NCBI GenBank assembly: GCA_934098665.1 | Contig: CAKOOO010000005.1 | Location: forward strand, 1 to 40,913 | Source of the DNA: an uncultured Bacilli bacterium | GTDB taxonomy: Bacteria > Bacillota_I > Bacilli_A > RF39 > UBA660 | DNA: 40,913 nucleotides | Direction: 5' to 3' | Part shown: positions 8,074 to 16,511 of the stretch, in pieces | Numbering within the stretch: position 1 is the first letter of the stretch | How the letters are laid out: the number at the start of each line of letters is the position of its first letter | The notes under the pieces: model-generated | What the model saw: the letters and a program-made list of their open reading frames with translations, nothing else | What the model was told of the DNA's origin: nothing | The model's database searches: none | Program-made: the position numbers and the translations under genes

Positions 8074-8527
8074 CTTTTAAAATTTTAACTTCATAGTCCC
8101 CATTTGGTGATTCTACTAAAACAGTTTCATTTTCTTTATGACCAATTAATGCTTTACCAAGTGGTGATAAATTACTAATTAAATTATTAAATGCATCTGC
8201 TTCTGCTGAACCCACTATTTTGTAAGTATCTTCATCGCCATCATCTTCGATAGTAACTGTAGAACCCACATTAATTTTACCACCTTTTTCAATTTTAGCT
8301 ATTTCACTATGTTCTAGTCTATATTCAAGTTCTTTAATTCTTGCTTCAACTTTACCTTGTGCATCTCTAGCGGCATCATAATCAGAATTTTCTGATAAAT
8401 CTCCTTGAGCTCTAGCATCCTTTAAAGCTTTAATTATTTGGGGTCTTCTTACTGTTTTTAATTCATTTAATTCTTCTTCTAATTTTAAATATCCTTCAGC
8501 TGTAATAATAAAACTATCTTTTTTCAT
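8066..8527 (-). CDS. greA: Transcription elongation factor GreA
   Basis: 153 residues, the normal GreA length. The N-terminal coiled-coil carries the tip acidic residues in GDLSENSDYDAARDAQ (about residues 35-50), and the C-terminal FKBP-like domain has NLISNLSPLGKALIGHKENE. GreA binds in the RNA polymerase secondary channel and stimulates cleavage of backtracked RNA. The frame is open upstream to 8602, but ATG at 8527 is chosen because AAGGAGAG lies 8 nt before it and a clear promoter occupies 8568-8595. In B. subtilis greA also sits near the yrrK-yrrO cluster; here a surface protein and a recombinase have been inserted between them. Confidence 0.95.
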   Translation of the reverse strand: MKKDSFIITAEGYLKLEEELNELKTVRRPQIIKALKDARAQGDLSENSDYDAARDAQGKVEARIKELEYRLEHSEIAKIEKGGKINVGSTVTIEDDGDEDTYKIVGSAEADAFNNLISNLSPLGKALIGHKENETVLVESPNGDYEVKILKVC

Positions 8528-8567
8528 ATTTTTATCTCTCCTTGTTTTATTTAATTTGACTTTTATA

Positions 8568-8595
8568 AGTATACCATAATTAATTAGTTTGTCAA
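8568..8595 (-). promoter_or_regulatory. Promoter of greA
   Basis: TTGACA (8590-8595), 16-nt spacer ending TGG, and TATACT (8568-8573): a consensus -35 with an extended -10. It decides the greA start against the longer open frame. Confidence 0.85.
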
Positions 8596-8619
8596 GTAGC
8601 ATTTTCTTTTTACATTTTA

Positions 8620-9408
8620 CTACTTAAATCTATTTTTATACATGCATTTTTTACATATATTTAAATAGCATTTATTGTTTTGAAAACTACTAATTATATT
8701 ATTATATTTATCACTATTTATAATATTTTTGAAAGAATTATCAAATATATTTCCTAAATTACTTTCACCATTACTATCAAGGCAACATATACTTACTACT
8801 CCATTTGATAAAATTGCAATATGAGTTTTACCACCATTACAAAAATTATCAGAGTTTTCTTTTGCATCATTTGGCCAAATAAATTTTTCATCAAAACTTA
8901 AATAAATATTTTCTTTTAATTTCATATTATTTTCAAGTTCATTTTGATTATAATGCTTTCTTATTGCATTTAAATACTCATTATTTTTACTTACCCAAAA
9001 TCTATAAGAAATATATGTTTGTTTACTTAAAATATCACATGAATAAATAACGTTTTCTAAATAATTATGTTTATTATTTTCACTATGAAGTGATACATTA
9101 ATTTGATAAATATTATCATACTTTAAAAGTAATGGAAATTTTTCTTTTAAAAAATAACCGTTAGTGGTAATTAATACTTTTTTATTATATTTTTTTGTAA
9201 GTGATAAAATACCATTCAAATTACTATGTAGTAAAGGTTCACCTTTAACATGTAAATAAATATAATCTGTATAATTATTAATTTCTTTTAAAATATGTTC
9301 AAATTCACCTAAAGAAAGCTCTTTTTTCTCTCTATTATCTAGTGAGCAAAAAGAGCAATTTAAATTACAAATATTAGTTATTTCTATATAAATTTTTTTA
9401 AATTTCAT
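8620..9408 (-). CDS. Radical SAM / SPASM-domain protein
   Basis: 262-residue radical SAM protein. The cluster motif is CNLNCSFC (CxxxCxxC, residues 13-20), followed by HVKGEPLLHSNL, the usual GGEPLL-type SAM contact. The C-terminal part has CNGGKTHIAI, SICCLDS and CYLNICKKCMY, the Cys pattern of SPASM auxiliary cluster domains. Such enzymes modify peptides or proteins, but the substrate is not evident. It is the last gene after a prepilin-like protein and a small membrane protein, 9 bp from the latter, so modification of a secreted neighbour is a reasonable guess and no more. Confidence 0.85.
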   Translation of the reverse strand: MKFKKIYIEITNICNLNCSFCSLDNREKKELSLGEFEHILKEINNYTDYIYLHVKGEPLLHSNLNGILSLTKKYNKKVLITTNGYFLKEKFPLLLKYDNIYQINVSLHSENNKHNYLENVIYSCDILSKQTYISYRFWVSKNNEYLNAIRKHYNQNELENNMKLKENIYLSFDEKFIWPNDAKENSDNFCNGGKTHIAILSNGVVSICCLDSNGESNLGNIFDNSFKNIINSDKYNNIISSFQNNKCYLNICKKCMYKNRFK

Positions 9409-9417
9409 AAAGTTATT

Positions 9418-9972
9418 TTAGCAAACAAATGGTGATGAGTCAATTAAGTATACATCATCCTTAAATATTACCTTATAATCTTTATTTTCGTAAGTATATG
9501 TAATTTCACCATCAGAAACATTTTTAATACTTAAGTATTTTTCATCATAAGAAGGTATATTACATTTACTTTTAATATTTACATAAAATTTATCACTTTC
9601 TATTAAATAACTATTATAATTTTGAGTATCACTTAAAAAGGAATTTTTATAATTTACTGCATAAGTATTATCAATATCATAATGCAATTCTTCGAAAGTT
9701 TTATATTTAAAATCATCTGGTAATAAATTATAAGTTTTATTATTTATTATTAAGGTATTTTCTAAAACAGTAACCTTTGAATAATACATTTTTTTTAAAT
9801 AATTATCCTTTATTAATAAATCATTTACTTTAGATAAATATAAGTTATTATTAACTACATTATTAGTATTATTACTTGGTTTTTTATTTTTTAATATAAT
9901 AAATGATGTAGTTCCTATTACTAAAATACTTATTAAAATCATAATTAATATTAATATTTTTTTATTTTTCAT
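9418..9972 (-). CDS. Membrane-anchored hypothetical protein in a prepilin operon
   Basis: 184 residues, not recognised. An N-terminal membrane segment (about residues 5-27: ILILIMILISILVIGTTSF) is followed by an Asn/Lys-rich linker and an extracytoplasmic domain with two Cys (in KSKCNIPSY and at the C-terminal SSPFVC) that could form a disulfide. ATG at 9972 is preferred over the longer frame to 10059 because AAAGGA lies 5 nt upstream and the longer frame would overlap the prepilin gene. It begins 10 bp after the prepilin stop, so it is probably co-transcribed and may be an accessory secreted factor. Confidence 0.7.
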   Translation of the reverse strand: MKNKKILILIMILISILVIGTTSFIILKNKKPSNNTNNVVNNNLYLSKVNDLLIKDNYLKKMYYSKVTVLENTLIINNKTYNLLPDDFKYKTFEELHYDIDNTYAVNYKNSFLSDTQNYNSYLIESDKFYVNIKSKCNIPSYDEKYLSIKNVSDGEITYTYENKDYKVIFKDDVYLIDSSPFVC

Positions 9973-9982
9973 AAAATCCTTT

Positions 9983-12256
9983 CTAATATACATAGTAAAT
10001 ATATGTATAATCATAACGATATTTTGTACATTGAACTGATATATCACATGAATAACCATTTAGTGATCCCTCTGAGCAATAATAGCATGTATCATTTTTA
10101 AGTGTTCCTATAGAGCAATATTTATTCGGTTCATATGATGAATAAGAACAATATTTTGTAGCTTTTACGGATTTAGTCTTACTATAATGTCCAAAATTTG
10201 GTGCATTAGATATTTCTTTACATAATGCTGTAAACGCATTATCACTTGCATATCGATAATCACTTTGCCAAAATACTCCAGGGTCATAAGAACTACAATT
10301 AGAGCATTCATATTTTACATCATCTTCTTCATAACCAGCACCAAAATATTCAGAACAAGTTGAAGAAGGATTGTTAAACCAATTGCCAGCATAATTTCCA
10401 TTACTATAATCACATACACCAGATCTATTCGTAAAATCATCATCATCTGCAGTGCATTCTCCCCAATAATTTAAACTACCTCTTCCGATGCAAGCATCAT
10501 ATGTTGGAGAAGTAGTATTTGCATCTACACTACTATCACAAGTAGTTCTATAACTTACTGAAGAACCAGTACATTGTTTGCTTGAATTACATGTTATATT
10601 TGTTCCATAGTTTGAGGTTTTATCTGAATATAATACTGTCCCACCAATACTTATATTATGTATAAATTGACCTTCACCAGCATCATCATTAGACATATTC
10701 CTGCTTATCATACTTATTGTCTTTGAAGTGCTGTCAGTATTACCAGCCTTATCAGTTCCATAAGCATAAACAGTTCCCTCGGCAATAGAGCCAATATTTA
10801 ATCTTATTTGACAATTACTATTACATGTTTGCACGCTAGAGGTTCTACCATTAAATGTAACATATGCATTATTTGCTCCACTATGATAGTCAGTTACACT
10901 TACATTTACTGTTAAATAATTATTTGCATAACTCATTGAATTAATTGTTACTGTAGGCCTTGTATTATCTGTATAAATATTTAAATCGGTTTTATCTGAC
11001 AATGGGCATGTAGTTTCATTATTATTTTTATCAATTATTTTAAATGAACCAATTGAACCTGAGGCATTTATACCTATTGTTTTAATTGTACCAGCATAAG
11101 ATTTATTTTGCTTAAAAATTTGACAGTTTGAACTAGTACATGAATAAGTATTACCATTAACTAATATTTTTGCGCATCCACTTTCATCATCTTTACAACC
11201 GTAAGATATAACTCTTTGTTTTGCCCAAGTGGTACTTTCACCAGAATAATAACATTTTGGGGCAATACTATCAACTTTAGCAATATCTATTTCATATTTA
11301 TTTTCTAATGTATTACCAGCTTCATCTTTAATACATAAATAGTATTTACCATCTTTTGCAAATGTTTTTTTGATAGTTACATTATTTTGAGGTTTATCAT
11401 AAATTTCGTAAGTTCCCGTGCAATTAGCATTTGTTGAAAATAAATAACTTTTTATACCTGAACCTAAATCTAAAGCCTCAACCGTAACTTGTCTTTCTTT
11501 AACCCAATTAAGTTCATTATTATTTTTCTTATTATTATAATCTTCTATAGAAAGGTTATCTATTTTTATACTACCAATTTTTGGACTTACTGCATCAATT
11601 TTAACTCTTTTACCAGCACTTTTATATATTTTATCCCCATCATTTCCTTGAACATAAAATATATCATTTATGACTCCCCCACGTTCCTTTAAAAGATTAT
11701 TTAAATTAAATTCAATACCTGCTGATACAGTATTTGGATTTAAATCAGTTGTCCAAGTATATTCCAAAGATTTATCAATACTGCCATCATTTTTAGTAAC
11801 TACTAAAGTAATATTACTATCACTTTTATTATACCAACCATTTTTAATATTCTGATTACCACTTCTAATTATTTTAAGATCATAATTATCAGAAATACCA
11901 TTTTCACAATTTTCATTTTTATTTATATCATCTAATACTGCATTTCCATTATTATCTATATTTATAATATAACAATTCATAATACTTTTATCTTTTGGGT
12001 TATAAATATTAAGTGAGGCATCATCTGCTTTAAGATATCCTTCATCAATTAATGTTTGTACATAAAAAGATGTACTTTCACTATCTTGATAATAACTTTC
12101 TGCGGCAAGTTCAATTTTAGTTTTAACATTTTGATATTCTTTATCCAAAATTCTTTTTCTAATTGAATTAATGCTTAAAATACCTATTGAGGCAAGAACA
12201 CCAATAATAACAATAACACTTAATAATTCCACTAAAGTAAATCCTTTTTTATTCAT
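9983..12256 (-). CDS. Large type IV prepilin-like surface protein with Ig-like domains and Cys-rich C-terminus
   Basis: 757 residues. The N-terminus MNKKGFTLVELLSVIVIIGV is a textbook class III prepilin leader: cleavage after the Gly by a PilD-type peptidase, then Glu at +5 and a hydrophobic helix. Residues 60-125 hold a short pilin-like region. Then come several beta-sandwich repeats with VEALDLGSGIKSYLF, CIKDEAGN, SGCAKILVNGN and ATDKAGN-like cores, typical of bacterial Ig-like domains. The last 230 residues carry many Cys and are Ser/Tyr-rich, so probably a disulfide-stabilised tip. Far longer than normal pilins (150-200 residues). No pilus assembly genes are in the window. Paralogue at 38016-39914. 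Confidence 0.85.
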   Translation of the reverse strand: MNKKGFTLVELLSVIVIIGVLASIGILSINSIRKRILDKEYQNVKTKIELAAESYYQDSESTSFYVQTLIDEGYLKADDASLNIYNPKDKSIMNCYIINIDNNGNAVLDDINKNENCENGISDNYDLKIIRSGNQNIKNGWYNKSDSNITLVVTKNDGSIDKSLEYTWTTDLNPNTVSAGIEFNLNNLLKERGGVINDIFYVQGNDGDKIYKSAGKRVKIDAVSPKIGSIKIDNLSIEDYNNKKNNNELNWVKERQVTVEALDLGSGIKSYLFSTNANCTGTYEIYDKPQNNVTIKKTFAKDGKYYLCIKDEAGNTLENKYEIDIAKVDSIAPKCYYSGESTTWAKQRVISYGCKDDESGCAKILVNGNTYSCTSSNCQIFKQNKSYAGTIKTIGINASGSIGSFKIIDKNNNETTCPLSDKTDLNIYTDNTRPTVTINSMSYANNYLTVNVSVTDYHSGANNAYVTFNGRTSSVQTCNSNCQIRLNIGSIAEGTVYAYGTDKAGNTDSTSKTISMISRNMSNDDAGEGQFIHNISIGGTVLYSDKTSNYGTNITCNSSKQCTGSSVSYRTTCDSSVDANTTSPTYDACIGRGSLNYWGECTADDDDFTNRSGVCDYSNGNYAGNWFNNPSSTCSEYFGAGYEEDDVKYECSNCSSYDPGVFWQSDYRYASDNAFTALCKEISNAPNFGHYSKTKSVKATKYCSYSSYEPNKYCSIGTLKNDTCYYCSEGSLNGYSCDISVQCTKYRYDYTYIYYVY

Positions 12257-12280
12257 ATTATCATCCTACTATCCAAAAAT

Positions 12281-12309
12281 ATTATAGCAAAAAAACACTA
12301 TTCTTTCAA
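12281..12309 (-). promoter_or_regulatory. Promoter of the prepilin-radical SAM operon
   Basis: TTGAAA (12304-12309), 17-nt spacer, TGC-TATAAT (12281-12286). A TAGGATG ribosome site follows just before the ATG at 12256. Confidence 0.8.
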
Positions 12310-12312
12310 CCA

Positions 12313-12334
12313 AATAAAAATGGCTTTACGCCAT
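12313..12334 (-). terminator. Rho-independent terminator after the 12326-13243 gene
   Basis: ATGGC/GCCAT stem (12320-12324 with 12330-12334), 5-nt loop, then TTTTTATTT on the minus strand. It abuts the -35 box of the next operon. Confidence 0.8.
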
Positions 12335-13243
12335 ATTTATACTATTTATCACTTCATCATTATTTTTAATAATAATAGTGTTATCGTTTACTTCATAACT
12401 ATAATTATCATCACTAGTTACAGGTACAAAAGAATATTCTACATTTGATAAATCTTCATTATATACATAAATACTATTACCACTTGTTTTAAAAATAACA
12501 TAACCTTTCTTTAAAGTAATACTTAAAATATTTATGTCATTAAGAAGTACCATTCCTTCATAATTTAAAATATTAAATTTATCATCATTTTTAATAATAA
12601 TAATTTTATCATTATAATCATATATAGGAAGAGTGCTTTTTTCACTTAAAATATTTTCTTCATTATCGATTATAAAATACATATTTTTTTCTTTAACAAT
12701 TAATTTATCATCATTAATTATATTATCAGTAACGTTTTTACCTACATAAGCCATATATTCATATTTAGGGCTTATTTTAAAATTACCTTTATTTAAATCA
12801 AATAGCCCATATAAATTTTCATTATTTTGAACAATTATATAGTCCCCATTTATTTTTGCACCATAATTTTTAAGTAATTTAACTGTAAGTAATTTTGTTT
12901 TTGAGGTTAAAGAATATAAAAATGTTTCGTTATTATCAGTTATAAAGACAAGTGAATTATTATTAAATGTTTTAATTTCTTGACCAGTACCTTCATAATA
13001 AATATTATCTTTATCATCAATTGAAAATACTGCAATATCACACTCACTATTTTGACAAGAATATGTTCCCAAAAGAATATTATTATCATAAAAATATAAA
13101 GTATTATTTAATTTTGGTAAATGATTTGGATTTTCATCACCAGGTTTAGCACTTAATTTTTTAATACTTACAAATATAGTAAGTGGTAAAAAGATAATCA
13201 AAAGAAGGATAATCATAGGAAGAACTACTTTATTATCCTTCAT
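12326..13243 (-). CDS. Membrane-anchored repeat protein of unknown function (single-unit paralogue)
   Basis: 305 residues, not recognised. An N-terminal membrane segment (about residues 7-28) precedes an extracytoplasmic region of short beta repeats such as YFYDNNILLGTYSCQN, LYGLFDLNKGNFKISPKYEY and KFNILNYEGMVLL, reminiscent of WG/propeller-type repeats. The start at 13243 lies inside the stop region of the upstream gene (11-bp overlap), so the two are translationally coupled. The LGTYSCQNSEC module also occurs twice in that upstream gene, pointing to duplication. Likely a cell-surface protein; no enzymatic motif is visible. Confidence 0.7.
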   Translation of the reverse strand: MKDNKVVLPMIILLLIIFLPLTIFVSIKKLSAKPGDENPNHLPKLNNTLYFYDNNILLGTYSCQNSECDIAVFSIDDKDNIYYEGTGQEIKTFNNNSLVFITDNNETFLYSLTSKTKLLTVKLLKNYGAKINGDYIIVQNNENLYGLFDLNKGNFKISPKYEYMAYVGKNVTDNIINDDKLIVKEKNMYFIIDNEENILSEKSTLPIYDYNDKIIIIKNDDKFNILNYEGMVLLNDINILSITLKKGYVIFKTSGNSIYVYNEDLSNVEYSFVPVTSDDNYSYEVNDNTIIIKNNDEVINSINMA

Positions 13244-15320
13244 TATCATCACCAATAATTTCTTTACCATTATTTTTATTGAATTTATGCTCTACTTTAG
13301 TATTATCATTTGAAACAATTGTAATAATATAATTACTATCAGTTTCATTTATTTCATAAGAAGACTCTAAAGATTTATTATTAATAGTTAAACTATTTTC
13401 AAGTAATTCTTTTTTACCATCAGTATATGAATAAATATTTAGTTTATTATCATTATCAATTAAAACAAAATAATTATCATATAGTTTAATAAATTTACCT
13501 TCTTTAGATATAATAACGCCTTTTAAATAAACAAGATATTTATCATTATCTTTAACTAAAATATAATTTGCATGATAATCAGTTATTTCAAATTTACTAC
13601 GAGCTATTTCATTTCCTATTTTATCATATAAAAGATTTGCTTTTTCTCTTTGAACATATAAGTAATCTTTTAAAATAGATATTTTAATCGTTTTACCTGT
13701 AGAGTTATCATCATTTTTATTATCATTAAAGGCAATTAATCCACTTGGACCACTTGCTCCGAAAGTTATTACGCCATAACCATTTTGCGTATTTTGACAT
13801 ACAATAAGTGAATTTAAACTAGTAGCGTGAGTTATTTTTTCACTTGCAAGTCCTGTATCAACCTGATTATATTCACTAACTATTTTACCATTTTTTAAAT
13901 CATATAAATTAATTATATTTTTGCCATCTTTAGTATCATTTATAAAAACATAAGAACTATTAAATATTGGTAAATAACCTTTTGTTTCATTTATAATGTT
14001 AGTTTCATTTGCAACGAAGCAATTTTTATATTCATCATTTTCACTTGTTACATTATTTTTATTTTTACAAGTATATGAACCAATTAAATTAGTTTTATCT
14101 TCATCTAAATAAAAGTATAATATTCCATCAAAATAACTTACATAATCATATTTATTATTTATTACACCTTCATTTACATTTATATTTTTAGTAATGTCTT
14201 CGTATTTTATAGTTAAAGTGCTTCCATTTACGCTATATTCAAAAGCTTTTTTGGTATTTTTTAAATTATTATCTTTATCAAAAATATACTTAGTATAATA
14301 ATCATTTGTTTTTATTTTATAAGGATCCTCATTAAGTTTATTTAGTTTGCTATCAAATACTATCATCTTTTTTCCATTTAGAGCAAATATATAATCACTA
14401 TTAATATTTATATAGTCATAGCTATCTGGAAGTACTTTATTTAAATTATAATCATATAAATACTCACCACAGAAAATATATTTATCAGAAAAACTTTTAA
14501 TTTCACAATTCATTTTTTTAGAAATTGTATCGCCATTACTATTTATTAAAAATGATTCATTATTATTTTTAGCAATAAATGCATTATCAATTTTATAAAT
14601 ATCTATATAATCATATAAAGTATTTGTAAGATTTTTATTTTCATTAGTTAAATCAAGTAATCCATATTTATCATCTTTGTCTTTATATGCCACTACCTTT
14701 TTTTGAGTTTCACCAATTTTAATAAGCTTATACTCACCAATTTTTTCTTTTTTTGAAATATCATATAAGTATATAACTTCACCATCCTGAACAAAAACAT
14801 AGTTATCATTATATATTTGACTTCTTCGATTTAATACTTCTTCATTTTCATCTAAATATTTTGGTAAATCAGTATTATTTTCATTTGCATAATTTGCGAC
14901 AAAACATTTTTCTTCATCTTTGTTTTCACACTCATAATTACCTAGTTTTTTATCATCTTTAGATAAAAATGTTAAAGTGCCATCATTATATATATAATTA
15001 TCTTTTTCAATAACCACTGAAGGTGTATTATCTTTTTTAGGGGCTTTTTTAGGTTTTAGTACTGCAAAATATAAAATAACAAAAACAATTGCAATTAAAA
15101 TTAAACTTATACTTACAATAAAAATTATTTTTTGCTTTTTAGTAAGTTTTTTAAAAGAAAACTTATTTTTAGGTTTTTTATTTTTTTTATTTGGACTTAC
15201 AACTATTTCATCATTAGTTACCTCTACTTTATCCTCATCATATAAAGTATCTTCGACTGCCTTATTTCTTTCCACTATAATGTTTTGACTTTCTTCATAT
15301 TCATTTTTAAAATCATCCAT
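13233..15320 (-). CDS. Membrane-anchored repeat protein of unknown function (double-unit)
   Basis: 695 residues, not recognised. A charged cytoplasmic N-terminus of about 65 residues is followed by one membrane segment (IIFIVSISLILIAIVFVILY) and a large extracytoplasmic region. Two homologous halves are visible: TLTFLSKDDKKLGNYECEN with EKCFVAN (about residue 113), and ILYFYLDEDKTNLIGSYTCKN with KNCFVANE (about residue 395). Each is followed by a VF-x-x-D-G segment and propeller-like strands. The Cys pair in each unit may form a disulfide. A clear promoter and an AAGGATG ribosome site support the start. Confidence 0.72.
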   Translation of the reverse strand: MDDFKNEYEESQNIIVERNKAVEDTLYDEDKVEVTNDEIVVSPNKKNKKPKNKFSFKKLTKKQKIIFIVSISLILIAIVFVILYFAVLKPKKAPKKDNTPSVVIEKDNYIYNDGTLTFLSKDDKKLGNYECENKDEEKCFVANYANENNTDLPKYLDENEEVLNRRSQIYNDNYVFVQDGEVIYLYDISKKEKIGEYKLIKIGETQKKVVAYKDKDDKYGLLDLTNENKNLTNTLYDYIDIYKIDNAFIAKNNNESFLINSNGDTISKKMNCEIKSFSDKYIFCGEYLYDYNLNKVLPDSYDYININSDYIFALNGKKMIVFDSKLNKLNEDPYKIKTNDYYTKYIFDKDNNLKNTKKAFEYSVNGSTLTIKYEDITKNINVNEGVINNKYDYVSYFDGILYFYLDEDKTNLIGSYTCKNKNNVTSENDEYKNCFVANETNIINETKGYLPIFNSSYVFINDTKDGKNIINLYDLKNGKIVSEYNQVDTGLASEKITHATSLNSLIVCQNTQNGYGVITFGASGPSGLIAFNDNKNDDNSTGKTIKISILKDYLYVQREKANLLYDKIGNEIARSKFEITDYHANYILVKDNDKYLVYLKGVIISKEGKFIKLYDNYFVLIDNDNKLNIYSYTDGKKELLENSLTINNKSLESSYEINETDSNYIITIVSNDNTKVEHKFNKNNGKEIIGDDNEG

Positions 15321-15346
15321 ATTAACACATCCTTATTATTAAGATA

Positions 15347-15375
15347 ATTATAGCATTATTACATTTTTTTCTCAA
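15347..15375 (-). promoter_or_regulatory. Promoter of the 15320-12326 gene pair
   Basis: TTGAGA (15370-15375), 17-nt spacer, TGC-TATAAT (15347-15352), 27 nt before the ATG. Confidence 0.8.
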
Positions 15376-15395
15376 GATATAATTTTTTATCCATT

Positions 15396-15425
15396 AAAAA
15401 GAAGTAAACGTTATTTGTTTACTTC
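15396..15425 (-). terminator. Rho-independent terminator after the PD-(D/E)XK gene
   Basis: Nine-pair stem GAAGTAAAC/GTTTACTTC (15401-15409 with 15417-15425) and TTTTT tail on the minus strand; overlaps the stop codon. Confidence 0.9.
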
Positions 15426-16262
15426 ATTATAAAGACTCAAGTATTCGCCTTCAGTTATACTAGTAGATTTAATTATGATGTCTTTTGATACACCATTTTT
15501 AATTAACTTTTTTGCAATATCTTGTTTATTTTCATAAACACCTTGATTAATTCCTTTTTGAAGTCCCATTTCATAGATGTTATCATTTTCAAGTTCAATT
15601 GGATCATAATAAATTATCTCATTAATATCTTTACTCATTTCGTCTATCTCCCTTATTATACTTTGCATCATTTCATCACCATCATACATGCTTTTGTCTA
15701 CATTTACAAATATTGCTGTAAGATATTCTAATGAATTTGGTGCAAATTTCATAAGTTCATCATAACTTCTTTTCCTTAAAAAATCAAGGTTTATATCATC
15801 TATTTCGATTAAATCAAAATACTGTTTATGACTTGAAACTTCACATAACACTGTTTTATATAAAAATTTATCATCGCCATATCTATCAAAGCAGTTTAAA
15901 TTAATTTGAATAATTTTCTTAATTGATTTATTACTTTTATCAGTAACCTTTAATACCATATGACAAATATAATTAAAATTTTTATAAATATTTTTAAGTG
16001 ATTTAACAGCGTTAGCTTCAATATTAACAAGCATATTGTTATCAAGTTCAAATATAGCATCAGTTTTTTTATCTTCAATATACTTATATTCATTTATATC
16101 ATTTGTAAGTATTTTAATGTTTTCAATATCTTTACTTGCTATATTTGGAATGCTCATTATAAGGCCTTTAACATAAACTAGATTATTCACATTAGAAAAT
16201 ATTTTATGAACAAACTTATCCTTCATAAAAGTTTTAGTAATAGTATAGTTATACTCCTCCAT
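15411..16262 (-). CDS. Rpn/PD-(D/E)XK nuclease family transposase-like protein
   Basis: 283 residues resembling the PDDEXK-type transposase/Rpn family found in many copies in gut Bacillota. The nuclease core is TDAIFELDNNMLVNIEANA (about residues 55-73), where the family normally has D-x-(15-20)-E-x-(Q/K); here the Glu is followed by Ala-Asn, so the usual ExQ is altered. The C-terminus has the typical YEMGLQKGINQGVYENKQDIAKKLIKNG. ATG at 16262 follows a near-perfect AAAGGAGG. It has its own long leader and a strong terminator. No terminal inverted repeats are seen. Activity is uncertain. Confidence 0.75.
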   Translation of the reverse strand: MEEYNYTITKTFMKDKFVHKIFSNVNNLVYVKGLIMSIPNIASKDIENIKILTNDINEYKYIEDKKTDAIFELDNNMLVNIEANAVKSLKNIYKNFNYICHMVLKVTDKSNKSIKKIIQINLNCFDRYGDDKFLYKTVLCEVSSHKQYFDLIEIDDINLDFLRKRSYDELMKFAPNSLEYLTAIFVNVDKSMYDGDEMMQSIIREIDEMSKDINEIIYYDPIELENDNIYEMGLQKGINQGVYENKQDIAKKLIKNGVSKDIIIKSTSITEGEYLSLYNEVNK

Positions 16263-16276
16263 ATTGCCTCCTTTCC

Positions 16277-16301
16277 GTAAAGAGCATAAATTACTCCCTA
16301 C
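16277..16301 (-). promoter_or_regulatory. Hairpin in the leader of the PD-(D/E)XK gene
   Basis: On the minus strand GTAGGGAG pairs with CTCTTTAC over 8 bp (two G-U pairs) around a 9-nt loop, ending 8 nt before the AAAGGAGG ribosome site. A weaker CGG/CCG hairpin lies just upstream near 16314-16326. It may affect translation initiation; no known riboswitch class is recognised. Confidence 0.3.
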
Positions 16302-16381
16302 ACTTATATTCTTACCGGTTGAAAGCCGTTTTCCTTTTTTTAGAATAAATTTGTTAAAAAAAGTTAAAATTTGGCACAAAA

Positions 16382-16455
16382 TTTACATTTTTTAGATATT
16401 TATTTTACATTTTTTTACACACAAAATAATAATAAATTTTACACTTTAATTTACA
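16382..16455. repeat. Five TTTACA boxes with near-helical spacing
   Basis: TTTACA occurs on the plus strand at 16382, 16404, 16414, 16438 and 16450, so intervals are 22, 10, 24 and 12 bp, near multiples of 11. They lie upstream of the PD-(D/E)XK gene in a gene-free stretch (16263-16486). Could be a protein-binding array or chance in AT-rich DNA. Confidence 0.3.
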
Positions 16456-16479
16456 TACATATATAGAAAACAGAAATTA

Positions 16480-16511
16480 TAAAAAAACTTACATAAAATA
16501 ATAATGTAAGT
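16480..16511 (-). terminator. Rho-independent terminator after the metallophosphoesterase gene
   Basis: ACTTACAT/ATGTAAGT stem (16487-16494 with 16504-16511) followed by seven T on the minus strand, directly after the stop. Confidence 0.9.

Noticed and set aside
15411..16262. Complete insertion sequence around the PD-(D/E)XK gene
   Set aside because: No terminal inverted repeats or target-site duplication could be found; it has an ordinary ribosome site and terminator.
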